Part shown: positions 50,360-59,062 of the stretch, piece after piece | How positions within the stretch are numbered: position 1 is the stretch's first letter | Layout of the letters: each line of letters starts with the position of its first letter | DNA from: SURF-21 sp964529285 | GTDB taxonomy: Bacteria > Actinomycetota > Geothermincolia > Geothermincolales > RBG-13-55-18 | NCBI GenBank assembly: GCA_964529285.1 | Contig: CAZGWK010000002.1 | Coordinates: 99,328-163,327 of the forward strand | DNA length: 64,000 bases | Direction: 5' to 3' | Position numbers and translations under genes: made by a program | The notes under the pieces: generated by a model | What the model was told of the DNA's origin: nothing | Seen by the model: the letters and a program-made list of their open reading frames with translations, nothing else | Database searches by the model: none

Positions 50360-52081
50360 ATGGAGAAGAACTATAAGTGTTGGCCGCAGGGAGTCGCCAG
50401 GAACCTCAGCTATCCCGAGGTTCCCGTCTTCCAGATCCTGCGCTCGTCGGCCCTGCAGTGGCCGTGGCGCAACGCAATTATCTTCGGGGGGATGGAGATC
50501 ACCTACGGAGAGCTGGACCAGCTCTCCGACCGCTTCGCTTCCGCCCTGGCGGATATGGGGGTGAAAAAAGGGGACAAGGTGGGCATACACCTGCCCAACT
50601 GCCCCCAGTTCGCCATCGCCTACTACGGGCTGCTCAAGGCCGGTGCGGTGTTCGTGCCCATCAGCCCGCTGCTGGCAGAGAGGGAACTGGTCTTCGAGTG
50701 CAACGATGCCGAGGTGGAGACGTACATCGGCCTGGACATACTCTTCGACATGCCGCGGCAGGCCCTGCCCAAGACGCCGGTGAAGAACACCATCATCGTC
50801 AGCCTCGCCGACTGCTATCCTCCGCTGTCGGCCCCGGTCAAGATGCTGCAGAAGCAGCCCGTTCCCGAGGGAACTATAGATTTCACCACCCTGGTGACGG
50901 ATTACCCGCCGCAGCCGCCGCAGATAGAGTTCGACGTCAAGGAGGACCTGGCCCACATCGCCTACACCGGCGGCACCACCGGCAATCCCAAGGGCGTGAT
51001 GATAACCCACTACAACGCGATCAGCATGAGCTGCCAGTTCGGCTACTGGCTCCAAGGGGGGGACGTGTCCTACGAGGACGGAAAATTCGGAGTCAAGTAC
51101 ATGGAGGGGGACAGCGAGGAGAACTGGCCCATGAAGAGGGGTGGCGAGATCTCGCTTGTCGTCGTTCCATGGTTCCATGCCATGGGGGTAATGGGTTATC
51201 TCAATATTCAAGTGCTGGGAGGAATTACCATGGTAGTCTTCCCCCGCTTCGAACCCACGGAATACCTGCAGGCCTTCGGTAAATACCGGGCCACCGTCTT
51301 TGGGGGCGCCCCCCAGCTATACGTCCCGTTGGTGGAACATCCGGATTATGCGGACACGGATATGTCGGAGGTAAATATGGTGGTATCCGGTGCGGCCCCC
51401 ATCCCCCAGTACCTGCTGGAGACCATGCTGGGGAAGATAAGCGGCGTGGTCTGCGAGGCTTATGGGCTCTCCGAATGCACCCTGGGCTGTTCGATCAATC
51501 CCCCCAGCCGGGAGGGATACCGCCTGGGCTCGGTGGGGCTGCCGGCGGCGGATACCGAGATAAAGATCGTGGACGCGGAGACAGGAGAGGAAGAGAAACC
51601 GGTAGGGGATATCGGGGAGATCATTATCAAGGGTCCCCAGGTGATGAAGGGCTACTGGAAGCGTCCCGAGGAGACGGCCCAGGTACTCAAGGACGGCTGG
51701 CTCTACACCGGGGACATCGGAAAGTTCGACGAGGACGGTTACCTGTATATAGTCGACCGTAAAAAGGACATGCTCATCTATAAGGGCTACAACGTCTACC
51801 CCCGCGACCTGGAGGAGGTCATCAACGAACATGCAGCGGTGGCGCAGTCGGCGGTGGTGGGCAAGTACGACGACCGCAAGGGCGACGTACCCATAGCCTT
51901 CGTGGAGCTGGTCCCGGGAGCCCAGACGACCGAGGAGGAACTCCTCGACTACGCCAACGAGCAGCTGGCCGCGTACAAGAAGATACGACTCCTCAAGATC
52001 GTGGAGGCCCTGCCGGCCACCGCCACCGGCAAGGTGCTCAGGCGGGAGCTGCGGGACCAGGCCCAGGAGCTCGAGATGTAG
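50360..52081 (+). CDS. Long-chain acyl-CoA ligase (AMP-forming)
   Basis: This 573-residue enzyme of the ANL superfamily has the P-loop AYTGGTTGNPKGVMIT, then VVCEAYGLSECTL, GWLYTGDIGKFDEDGYLYIVDRKKDML, and the C-terminal catalytic lysine in ATATGKVLRREL. The segment GYNVYPRDLEEV is typical of fatty or aromatic acyl-CoA ligases, which activate a carboxylate to its CoA thioester. ATG 50360 is preceded by AGGGGGTC. It is a single gene separated from the chagasin-like gene by about 210 bp. Its sequence is distinct from the ligase at 56 kb, although both are of the same class. Confidence 0.92.
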   Translation: MEKNYKCWPQGVARNLSYPEVPVFQILRSSALQWPWRNAIIFGGMEITYGELDQLSDRFASALADMGVKKGDKVGIHLPNCPQFAIAYYGLLKAGAVFVPISPLLAERELVFECNDAEVETYIGLDILFDMPRQALPKTPVKNTIIVSLADCYPPLSAPVKMLQKQPVPEGTIDFTTLVTDYPPQPPQIEFDVKEDLAHIAYTGGTTGNPKGVMITHYNAISMSCQFGYWLQGGDVSYEDGKFGVKYMEGDSEENWPMKRGGEISLVVVPWFHAMGVMGYLNIQVLGGITMVVFPRFEPTEYLQAFGKYRATVFGGAPQLYVPLVEHPDYADTDMSEVNMVVSGAAPIPQYLLETMLGKISGVVCEAYGLSECTLGCSINPPSREGYRLGSVGLPAADTEIKIVDAETGEEEKPVGDIGEIIIKGPQVMKGYWKRPEETAQVLKDGWLYTGDIGKFDEDGYLYIVDRKKDMLIYKGYNVYPRDLEEVINEHAAVAQSAVVGKYDDRKGDVPIAFVELVPGAQTTEEELLDYANEQLAAYKKIRLLKIVEALPATATGKVLRRELRDQAQELEM

Positions 52082-52448
52082 ACACGGCCATCTCGCGGCT
52101 ATCGCGTCCAGCCAAATAATCGCAGTGTCCCGATTAGGGGGTCAGCCCCGGACATGGGACANNNNNNNNNNNNNNNNNNNNNNNNNNNNNNNNNNNNNNN
52201 NNNNNNNNNNNNNNNNNNNNNNNNNNNNNNNNNNNNNNNNNNNNNNNNNNNNNNNNNNNNNTGTCCCGATTAGGGGGTCAGCCCCGGACATGGGACAGAA
52301 TCAAGGAGGAGACCCTGGATATTACGGCGCCTCCTTTCTTTATACGAGGTTGTGGAGTGGAGTCGCAGTCAGGGTCTATCATATGAATGAAGCCCTTAGC
52401 GAAGTCAGGGGGTCTCATTCAAAAGTATCAGTTCGAACGGGAGGACGG
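52082..52448. other. Repeat-flanked assembly gap
   Basis: Bases 52162-52261 are 100 N, a scaffold gap of conventional length and unknown true size. Each side has the same 36-base type A unit, with TGTCCCGATTAGGGGGTCAG followed by CCCCGGACATGGGACA: 52126-52161 and 52262-52297. Other than these copies I see only the leader of the next gene. Confidence 0.9.
52126..52297. repeat. Type A GGGGTCAG repeat on both sides of the gap
   Basis: The two 36-base copies are in the same orientation and appear identical. Repeats of this kind often break short-read assemblies, so the gap may contain further copies or be an artefact of joining contigs at a repeat. Confidence 0.8.
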
Positions 52449-52712
52449 ATGGCGGAAGATGAAGCGCAAGACAAGATGAACTTCCCGCCGCACTGCCGGA
52501 TTCTATCCGCAAGAACGGAGATAGAGGAGGGCGGCTGGAGGGAAGCGGTGGTCTCCAGCGGAGACCACCTCAAGAGGGTCCTGGACGAATACGTCGAGTT
52601 GGGTTTCGAGTGCCTGCTGGAAGAACTCGAGGCCTGCGATATAGAGGGCTGCAGCGAGTGCTTTAAATCCGCGGGCGAGCGTATTTTCCGCGTCTACGTG
52701 CGGCGGGTCTAG
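52449..52712 (+). CDS. Small hypothetical protein, 87 residues
   Basis: I do not recognise a family. The protein is acidic and probably helical. It contains DDHLKRVLDEYVE-like text, and cysteines in FECLLEELEACDIEGCSECF (C-x8-C-x5-C-x2-C spacing) that could bind a metal. ATG 52449 follows GGGAGGAC. It lies after the assembly gap, convergent with the UroD methyltransferase gene. Confidence 0.5.
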   Translation: MAEDEAQDKMNFPPHCRILSARTEIEEGGWREAVVSSGDHLKRVLDEYVELGFECLLEELEACDIEGCSECFKSAGERIFRVYVRRV

Positions 52713-52797
52713 GCATCTTGTCTTCAATCCGATTTCTTTTATTTCCTTATCGCGCGTACTCGTGCCAGGTCTTGACCTTCGGAAAGCTCAAGACACA

Positions 52798-52842
52798 GGC
52801 ACCGTCGCGCCGCCCTCCGGGCGTTGCTGTCGCTTACGCGAT
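52798..52842. repeat. Short dispersed repeat (copy 2, inverted)
   Basis: GGCACCGTCGCGCC at the left and GCTGTCGCTTACGCGAT at the right are the reverse complements of the two ends of the repeat at 47656-47695. The internal part (GCCCTCCGGGC) forms its own hairpin. Confidence 0.5.
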
Positions 52843-52880
52843 GCAATCTATCGAACAAATGGCAAGTAATCGAAGGTTTG

Positions 52881-54152
52881 TCAGTCTACCGGGAGGCCTT
52901 CTTTCTTTAGCCATTCCTCGAACGGGACAAAATCAGGCACGCGGAATTGCCTGCTGGCGAGGTCGGCCGCGATGGGATAGGTGCCGAACTGTTTGGCCGC
53001 CGCCACCGCCGCATGCACGTGCTCGATCGGGGTGCCCACGGGTACGAGGTTCAAGAGGAGAACGAATTTCCCGCTGCCGGCCCCTTCATTTATCACTTTG
53101 CGCACGTTCTCCACGATAGCCTGCGGCGGTCCCTCCTCGATAAGGTTCGGGCGTACGTTCAGCATCAGGCATACCTTTTTCTCCTCGGCGTAATCCCTGA
53201 CCGTGGATATGCCGATCTCCTCGTAATCCTCGTTCCACACCAGGAGGAAGAAGGGGCGGAGTGCTTTGAAGGCGTTGCCGGGCACCATCATGTCCATCTT
53301 CACGTCCAGCACCTCGCGCGGGTCTTCCACCGATCTCTCGCCCCAGCTGCCGGTATCCATCACCGTGCGCAAAGGGGAGTTGGCAGCCCGGATGATCTTT
53401 TCTATGTAAGGGACGCAGAACTCGCGTACCATGTCCACGGTTACGTTTGGCTGCGATGCCCAGGCGTCGGCCATAATCACGATGGCGGCGCCCGTTACAT
53501 CTGCGATCTTGTCTATCCACGGCACTACGACCTCCATGCTCACAAACTCCATGAGGCGGTGGGCGAAAGCGGGATTGCGCCTCATGTCGCGGATGAGGTT
53601 AACGTATCCCCTGATCAGGACGGCCATGGTGAAGGGTGAACAGGCATAGGCCATGGGAGGTACTCCCACGAGATATATATAACGCTTGTAGGATTCCAGC
53701 ACGTAGGGCATGCGCCCGTCCAGCCCGGGGCGGGGAGGGCGCAGGCGCCTGAGGTCGTCTTCGCTCTTGATGAGCGGGTCGGAGGTGTCCACGTCCGGCT
53801 CGCTGCGGTCTCGCCAGATAAGCTTCTGCCCCAGTGCTTCCAGCTCGATGTTGTAGAAGTCGAACACCGGGGACCAGAAGTCGAAGCCGAAATATTCCGA
53901 CATATTCCACGATGAGTGGATGAAAGGTTCTGGCTGCGAGAAAAAGACCTTGCCGCTGAGTCCGTGCATGCCCATGGCGTAGGTATAGGGTTGGGTTATC
54001 ACCGGCACGCGGTCGGGCTTACCGTAAATGCCCGCGATGAGCCTCTCGTAACCGTCCAGCCGTCCGACGCGCAGTCCGTAAGCATAAGCCATGGCCTTGT
54101 TCAGTTTTAACATCACCTTCATCTGCAGCTTGATCATATCCGCGGGCATCAT
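52881..54152 (-). CDS. UroD/MtaA-family methyltransferase
   Basis: This 423-residue protein is of the uroporphyrinogen decarboxylase superfamily. It has RLIAGIYGKPDRVPVITQP, MYCYGMHG-like text near residue 60, IKSEDDLRRLRPP, IVIMADAWASQPNVTVDMVREF and DTGSWGERS. It lacks the heme-pathway active-site residues and fits the methyltransferases that use corrinoid proteins. It starts directly after the stop of the corrinoid protein gene (TAGATG), so the two are translated together. The methyl donor is unknown: candidates are methylated amines, methoxy compounds or thiols. Confidence 0.85.
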   Translation of the reverse strand: MMPADMIKLQMKVMLKLNKAMAYAYGLRVGRLDGYERLIAGIYGKPDRVPVITQPYTYAMGMHGLSGKVFFSQPEPFIHSSWNMSEYFGFDFWSPVFDFYNIELEALGQKLIWRDRSEPDVDTSDPLIKSEDDLRRLRPPRPGLDGRMPYVLESYKRYIYLVGVPPMAYACSPFTMAVLIRGYVNLIRDMRRNPAFAHRLMEFVSMEVVVPWIDKIADVTGAAIVIMADAWASQPNVTVDMVREFCVPYIEKIIRAANSPLRTVMDTGSWGERSVEDPREVLDVKMDMMVPGNAFKALRPFFLLVWNEDYEEIGISTVRDYAEEKKVCLMLNVRPNLIEEGPPQAIVENVRKVINEGAGSGKFVLLLNLVPVGTPIEHVHAAVAAAKQFGTYPIAADLASRQFRVPDFVPFEEWLKKEGLPVD

Positions 54153-54791
54153 CTAGACCACCCCCAGCAGCCGGTCCACCAGTTCCACGGCATCGGCGGC
54201 GTTATCCCCGTAACCGTCCGCTCCTATCTGTTCGGCATAGCCCCGGGTTACCGCGGCTCCTCCCACGATGACCTTTACCCTGTCACGCATACCGGCTTCC
54301 CGTACCAGCCGTATGACTTCCTCCATGCCGCGCATGGTGGTGGTCATGTAGGCGCCCAGGCCCAGCACGTCCGCCTCCAGCTCGCGCGCCTTTTCCACGA
54401 AGGCGGTCAGGGAGACGTCGGCCCCGAGGTCGATCACCTCGTAGGAGGCGCTGCGCAGCAGGGCGATGACGATGTTCTTGCCGATGTCGTGGGCATCGCC
54501 CTCCACCGAACCGATGATCACCCTGCCCTTGTAGGAGACGTCGCCGCTCTCCAGCAGCGGATCGATGCGCTTCATCACTTCTTTGTAGGCCTCGGTGGCG
54601 AGGATCATGTCGGGCAGGAAGTAGGTGCCCTCCTGCCAGAGCTTGCCCGCCTCATATATGCCGGCCACCGCACCTTTCTCGAGGATATCCTTGGGCTTGA
54701 CTCCACCCTCGAGGGCCGCGGTGGTTATCTCGTCTGCCTTGACCTCGTCACCCTCGACGACGGCCTTCTTCAAATCCGTCTCCCATTCCAT
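54153..54791 (-). CDS. Corrinoid (B12-binding) protein, MtaC/MtbC-like
   Basis: This 212-residue protein has a four-helix cap (about 1-90; AVVEGDEVKADEITTAALEG and GTYFLPDMILATEAYKEV), then the B12-binding Rossmann domain. The cobalt-ligating histidine lies in GDAHDIGKNIV (about 113-124), with VIDLGADVS, LGLGAYMTTTM and VIVGGAAVTRGYAEQIGADG. It carries a methyl group between a methyltransferase and an acceptor. The adjacent UroD-type enzyme is its probable partner. No reactivating ferredoxin (RamA) is visible nearby. Confidence 0.93.
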   Translation of the reverse strand: MEWETDLKKAVVEGDEVKADEITTAALEGGVKPKDILEKGAVAGIYEAGKLWQEGTYFLPDMILATEAYKEVMKRIDPLLESGDVSYKGRVIIGSVEGDAHDIGKNIVIALLRSASYEVIDLGADVSLTAFVEKARELEADVLGLGAYMTTTMRGMEEVIRLVREAGMRDRVKVIVGGAAVTRGYAEQIGADGYGDNAADAVELVDRLLGVV

Positions 54792-55000
54792 CCCGGAACT
54801 CCCTTCCCGTTGAGCTCTTATGCCGCTTATACGATCATTCTAGCCTTCAAGAAAGATGATTAAACGAAGCATGTTTTGAACGGACAGGGGAAGAAAACCT
54901 TCGTGAGGCGCGACAGACGGCTGCGCGATTGCCGTCGCTGGAAACCGAAAAGGTCAACGAATTCGTTAAGGATACCGGCAATATTCCAATTATTGCCATC

Positions 55001-55026
55001 TGGGGCAAGGATGAATCCTGACCCCA
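55001..55026. repeat. Short GGGTCAG-type inverted repeat
   Basis: TGGGGCAAGGAT faces ATCCTGACCCCA around two bases. The right half ends in the family's CTGACCCC, and the left arm is a variant (GGGGCAAGG). It lies just downstream of the GIDE-like gene's stop. Confidence 0.4.
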
Positions 55027-55041
55027 GCGAAAACGCGGCAC

Positions 55042-55815
55042 CTACATAATCGCCACTGCGTAGATCATGCCCACGATGCCGCCGATGACCAGAATGGCAC
55101 CGAAAGTATACTCCAGGACAGAGTGGAGCTTGTACTTCTTAGTGAGTTCCGCCTCCATTTTATGGCTGATGATGAAGGGGCCTTCCCCTCTAGCGATGGA
55201 AGAGATCTCACCCGACCTCCGGGTGCTGCCGTGGACGAAGATGGGCTGGCCCACGCGCAGCACCGACTCGGTGATGCGGTATCCCCTCACGCTCTCGTTA
55301 TCGAATGCGTCCAGGACACCGTCCACTACCGTCTCGATCACGCTGCCGGACGAGGAGTCGTAGGGGCTGCCGTATCCCTCGTGGGTCCTGGTCTCGGCCA
55401 CGAAATCCGCCCCGTCCGGGAAAACCAGGCACTCGCCGCTTGAGTCGCATACCTGGAAGGGCACGTGCTCCTTGCGGTCCTCCACCGTGTTCCAGCTCTC
55501 CCTGGTCGTCCAGTTGCCCTGGCTGTCTCGCTCCCTGCGCTCCACGCGGTGCTCCAGCTTGTAGCGGTAATAGATGCAGGGAATATGTCCGGTGGGGGAG
55601 AGCAGGGGCTGATCCGCCTTGACCGTACCCACCAGCTCCACCCTGGCGCCGGGGACGGCATCCGCCATCCTGGCGGCCTCCGATGCGCTCACCGTCGCCG
55701 TACCGGCCATGGCCGCGAGTTTCTTACGCGCCCTGAAGCCCAGGTAAGCCAGAACGATGCCGGCGATAAGGGCTACCGCGCCTATTCCCAGCACTATCCA
55801 TTGCGAGTTCTCCAT
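55042..55815 (-). CDS. GIDE-domain membrane protein (MULAN-like, no RING)
   Basis: This 257-residue protein has an N-terminal membrane helix (about 5-27), a central domain resembling the GIDE domain of eukaryotic MULAN/MAPL, and a C-terminal membrane helix (about 232-254). The central part has GARVELVGTVKADQPLLSP, IPCIYYRYKLEHR, RESWNTVEDRKEHVPF and GQPIFVHGSTRR. The RING finger is absent. Prokaryotic GIDE proteins have no settled function; stress or membrane roles have been suggested. ATG 55815 follows AAGGAGG. It lies between the ligase and the corrinoid protein, in the same direction but with wide gaps. Confidence 0.75.
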   Translation of the reverse strand: MENSQWIVLGIGAVALIAGIVLAYLGFRARKKLAAMAGTATVSASEAARMADAVPGARVELVGTVKADQPLLSPTGHIPCIYYRYKLEHRVERRERDSQGNWTTRESWNTVEDRKEHVPFQVCDSSGECLVFPDGADFVAETRTHEGYGSPYDSSSGSVIETVVDGVLDAFDNESVRGYRITESVLRVGQPIFVHGSTRRSGEISSIARGEGPFIISHKMEAELTKKYKLHSVLEYTFGAILVIGGIVGMIYAVAIM

Positions 55816-55913
55816 CACTACCACCTCCTTACAGGGAGATATCGGAACCCCCGCCACAGACCATAACCCCTCCGTCTGCCCGACCCCCAGTCCTTCTCTT
55901 CCCCGCAGGGTGT

Positions 55914-55990
55914 GGGTCAGCGTCTTGCGTTTCGCCGTTTAAAGCATCTTTATTTACGAAGGTCCGAGTGAAATGCCAAGACCTGACCCC
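55914..55990. repeat. GGGTCAG-ended inverted repeat (type C)
   Basis: The left part is GGGTCAGCGTCTTGCGTTTC and the right part ends AAATGCCAAGACCTGACCCC. Both ends match the copy at 16842-16922, while the middle 40 bases differ. Confidence 0.75.
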
Positions 55991-56062
55991 AATTCCCATT
56001 AACTCAGATCAAGAAAGGAGGCGCGGTACGCCGCGCCCCCCATAATTCAACCACAGAGATGA

Positions 56063-57715
56063 TCAGCCCTCGCCTTTTTCCTTCTGCTTGGCGATCTCCT
56101 CCTCCCGCAGCGACCTGCGCAGGATCTTGCCCACCATGGTCTTGGGCAGCTCGGCGCGGAACTCAACCAGGCGCGGAGCCTTGTAGGCGGCCAGGCGCTC
56201 GCGGCAGTAGGTGATGATCTCGTCCTCCGTGCACTCCACGCCCTCCTTGAGCACGATGTAAACCTTGACCGTCTCGCCCCGGTACTCGTCGGGAATTCCT
56301 ACCGTGACAGCCTCCTGCACCTTGGGATGCTCGTAGAGGACCTCGTCCACCTCGCGGGGGTAGATATTGAAGCCGCCGGCGATGATCATGTCTTTCTTGC
56401 GGTCCACGATGTAGAAGTATCCGTCCTCGTCCATGGTGCCGATATCGCCGGTGTAGAGCCAGCCCTCGCGCAGGGTGCTCGCCGTCTCCTCCGGCTTCTC
56501 CCAGTACCCCTTCATCACCTGGGGGCCGCGGATGATCAGCTCGCCCGGCTCATGCGGACCCATTTCCTGCATTCCCGTCTCGGCGTCCACTATCTTGGCT
56601 TCGGTGTCCGGGAAGGGGATGCCTATCGAACCTACCTTCCTCATGCCCATGATGGGGTTGGAGATGGTGACCGGCGAGGCTTCCGAGAGCCCGTAGCCCT
56701 CGCAGAAGATGCCTCCCGAGATGCGGCTGAACTGTTTTATCACCTCAACCGGGATGGGGGCGGAGCCGGAGTTGCACAGCCTCAGCTTGTCCACGCCGTA
56801 GTCCAGGGCCTCGGGATGGCTGAGGATCGCCACGTAAAGGGTGGGCACACCGGGGAAGAAGTTCGGCTTATACTTCTGGATGGCCTGCAGGAGCATGTTG
56901 ATCTCGAACTGCGGGATAAGTACCATGGTCGCCGCGTTGAAAATGGCATTGTTCATGCCTACCGTCTGTCCGTAGGAGTGAAAGAAGGGGATGACGTCGA
57001 GGTAGACGTCCTCGCCGGTGTCCGAGAACTCCTTCGCCCACATGGCGCACTGCATGGCATTGGCCAGCAGGTTGCGGTGGGTCAGCATGACCCCCTTGGG
57101 CAGCCCGGTGGTCCCGCCGGTGTACTGCAGCGCCGCAAGGTCCACCTCGGGGTCTATCTCCACGTCCGGCACCTCCGGATCCGCGCTTTCGATGACTTCC
57201 TTTAAGTAGTACGTATCGGGGCCTTTCTCGACGTTCGGAGCGCCTGGGGTCTCCATGTAGTCGGTGATGCTGGACGCGATGATCCTTTTCAAGGGAGACT
57301 TACCCTTTACCGCCTGGATGCGTTCGTCGAAGAGGTCGAGGTAGATGAGAGTCTCGGAGCCCGAATCGTTGAACTCGTATTCCAGTTCCCGCTCCACGTG
57401 CAGCGGGCTGATGTTGACCACCGTCGCGCCCGCCTCCAGGACGCCGTAATAGGCGATGATGAATTGGGGGCTGTTGGGGAGCATGAGGGCGACGCGGTCA
57501 CCTTTCCTTACCCCCATCGCCTTGAGGGCGGCGGCCAGGCGGCGCACGTGGTCTCGCAGGTCGCCGTAGGTCAGCTTCTGGTCGAAGAAGATGGTGGCAA
57601 CGTTCTCGTCGTACTTCACGCAGGTCATCTCCAGCAGTTGATACAGGGGTATCCTCGGGTAGCGGATGCTCTCCGGGACGAAGTAATCGTAGTTCTTAAG
57701 CCAGACCTTCTGCAT
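56063..57715 (-). CDS. Long-chain acyl-CoA ligase (FadD-like)
   Basis: This 550-residue enzyme of the ANL superfamily has QYTGGTTGLPKGVMLTHRN, VFCEGYGLSEASP-like text, GWLYTGDIGTMDEDGYFYIVDRKKDM, GGFNIYPREVDEV and the catalytic lysine in TMVGKILRRSL. Length and motifs are those of a complete fatty-acyl-CoA synthetase. It is the last gene of the acyl-CoA operon on the minus strand, 100 bp after the hydroxyacyl-CoA dehydrogenase. It probably activates the carboxylate consumed by the operon and may replace the truncated ligase four genes up. Confidence 0.93.
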   Translation of the reverse strand: MQKVWLKNYDYFVPESIRYPRIPLYQLLEMTCVKYDENVATIFFDQKLTYGDLRDHVRRLAAALKAMGVRKGDRVALMLPNSPQFIIAYYGVLEAGATVVNISPLHVERELEYEFNDSGSETLIYLDLFDERIQAVKGKSPLKRIIASSITDYMETPGAPNVEKGPDTYYLKEVIESADPEVPDVEIDPEVDLAALQYTGGTTGLPKGVMLTHRNLLANAMQCAMWAKEFSDTGEDVYLDVIPFFHSYGQTVGMNNAIFNAATMVLIPQFEINMLLQAIQKYKPNFFPGVPTLYVAILSHPEALDYGVDKLRLCNSGSAPIPVEVIKQFSRISGGIFCEGYGLSEASPVTISNPIMGMRKVGSIGIPFPDTEAKIVDAETGMQEMGPHEPGELIIRGPQVMKGYWEKPEETASTLREGWLYTGDIGTMDEDGYFYIVDRKKDMIIAGGFNIYPREVDEVLYEHPKVQEAVTVGIPDEYRGETVKVYIVLKEGVECTEDEIITYCRERLAAYKAPRLVEFRAELPKTMVGKILRRSLREEEIAKQKEKGEG

Positions 57716-57815
57716 TTTTCCCCTCCCAGGTTAGATTGATTTGTCTCTGGTAATTGACTTAATAATATATCTATAGCCTGCGTCCCCGCATGTCAACCAC
57801 GTCGCGCTTTGTGCT

Positions 57816-59042
57816 TCACGTCCCGGTGTAGTCGTAGAAACCGCGGCCGCTCTTGCGGCCCAGCAGTCCAGCCGCCACCATGCGCCGCAGCAGGGGTGGG
57901 GATAGGAACTTGGCATCGCCCGTCTCATCGTAAAACCCCGCGGCCGAGTCCATAACCAAGTCCAGGCCCAGGTTGTCGGCGATCTCCATGAAGCCCTGGG
58001 GAAGATTGAACCCCAGGCGGTAGGACTTGTCGATGTCCTCGACTGTGGAAACCCCTCCCTCCAGCAGGCGCACCGCCTCGAGGAGGTTGGGCATGATGAA
58101 GCGCTGCAGCAGCCTGCTGCGCCTGGCTTCTCGCTCGGCGTCGGATTCCCCGGCGAATCTGTCCAGGTTCATGTAGCTCTCCCTCTTGCCGCTGGAGTAG
58201 TCGTAGAATCCCTTGCCGCTCTTGCGGCCCAGCAGTCCGGCCGCCACCATGCGCCGCAGCAGGGGAGGGGGGAGAAACTTGGGGTCCCTGGTGTCTTCGT
58301 AGATGGCCATGGCAGCGTTCATACCCACCTCCAGGCCGGCATTGTCCACGATCTGCAGCGGCCCCACGCCGAAGTCGAAACCCCCGGTGGCGCGGTCGAT
58401 GTCCTCGGGAGTGGCGATCCCCTCGTCCACCATGCACATGGCCTCGATGGTGGAGGGCATACTGGCCCGGTTGGCGACGAAGCCCGCGTGATCCTTGACC
58501 ACAAGTACCGTCTCCTTGCCCAGGCTGCGCGCCCACTTGTCCGCCGCGGACATGGTCTCGTCCGAGGTGAGCACGCCCTTGATTATCTCCACCAGCTTCA
58601 TGAGCGGCACGGGGCCGAAGAAATGGATACCTACCACCTTGTCCGGCCGCTTAGTGGCGGACGCGATGGAGGAGATGGGTATGGCCGAGGTATTGGTCCC
58701 GATGACGGTATCAGGGGGGCATATCGCGTCCAGCCGGGCGAAAAGCTCCTTCTTGAGCCCTATTCTCTCCGGTATCGCTTCGATAACGATATCGGCGCCC
58801 GCAGCCTCCTCGAGTTCGCAGGTGGTCCTGATATTGGATTCTGCGTTCTCAGACTGCCCTGCACTGATCTTATCCTTGGAGAGGAGCTTGCCCAGCGAAC
58901 TCCTGATGGCGTCCAGCCCCGACTCGAGACACGCCTCGCTCACGTCGCACATCACTACCTGGTATCCCGCCAGGGCAGAAACCTGGGCTATGCCGTTGCC
59001 CATGTATCCCGCGCCCGCCACGAAGACGTTCTTTATGTCCAT
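57816..59042 (-). CDS. 3-hydroxyacyl-CoA dehydrogenase with duplicated C-terminal domain
   Basis: This 408-residue protein has a NAD-binding Rossmann domain (about 1-185; VAGAGYMGNGIAQVSALAG) and then two copies of the dehydrogenase C-terminal helical domain (about 187-283 and 300-405). Both copies end in the same LLRRMVAAGLLGRKSG-x-GFYDY. It oxidises (S)-3-hydroxyacyl-CoA to 3-oxoacyl-CoA in beta-oxidation. Monomers with two C-terminal domains exist in this superfamily (FadB). Here the DNA of the two copies is nearly identical over about 55 bp (57846 and 58215, 369 bp apart). It starts 20 bp after the truncated ligase. Confidence 0.92.
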   Translation of the reverse strand: MDIKNVFVAGAGYMGNGIAQVSALAGYQVVMCDVSEACLESGLDAIRSSLGKLLSKDKISAGQSENAESNIRTTCELEEAAGADIVIEAIPERIGLKKELFARLDAICPPDTVIGTNTSAIPISSIASATKRPDKVVGIHFFGPVPLMKLVEIIKGVLTSDETMSAADKWARSLGKETVLVVKDHAGFVANRASMPSTIEAMCMVDEGIATPEDIDRATGGFDFGVGPLQIVDNAGLEVGMNAAMAIYEDTRDPKFLPPPLLRRMVAAGLLGRKSGKGFYDYSSGKRESYMNLDRFAGESDAEREARRSRLLQRFIMPNLLEAVRLLEGGVSTVEDIDKSYRLGFNLPQGFMEIADNLGLDLVMDSAAGFYDETGDAKFLSPPLLRRMVAAGLLGRKSGRGFYDYTGT

Positions 59043-59062
59043 AAGCTCCTCCCATCATTACC

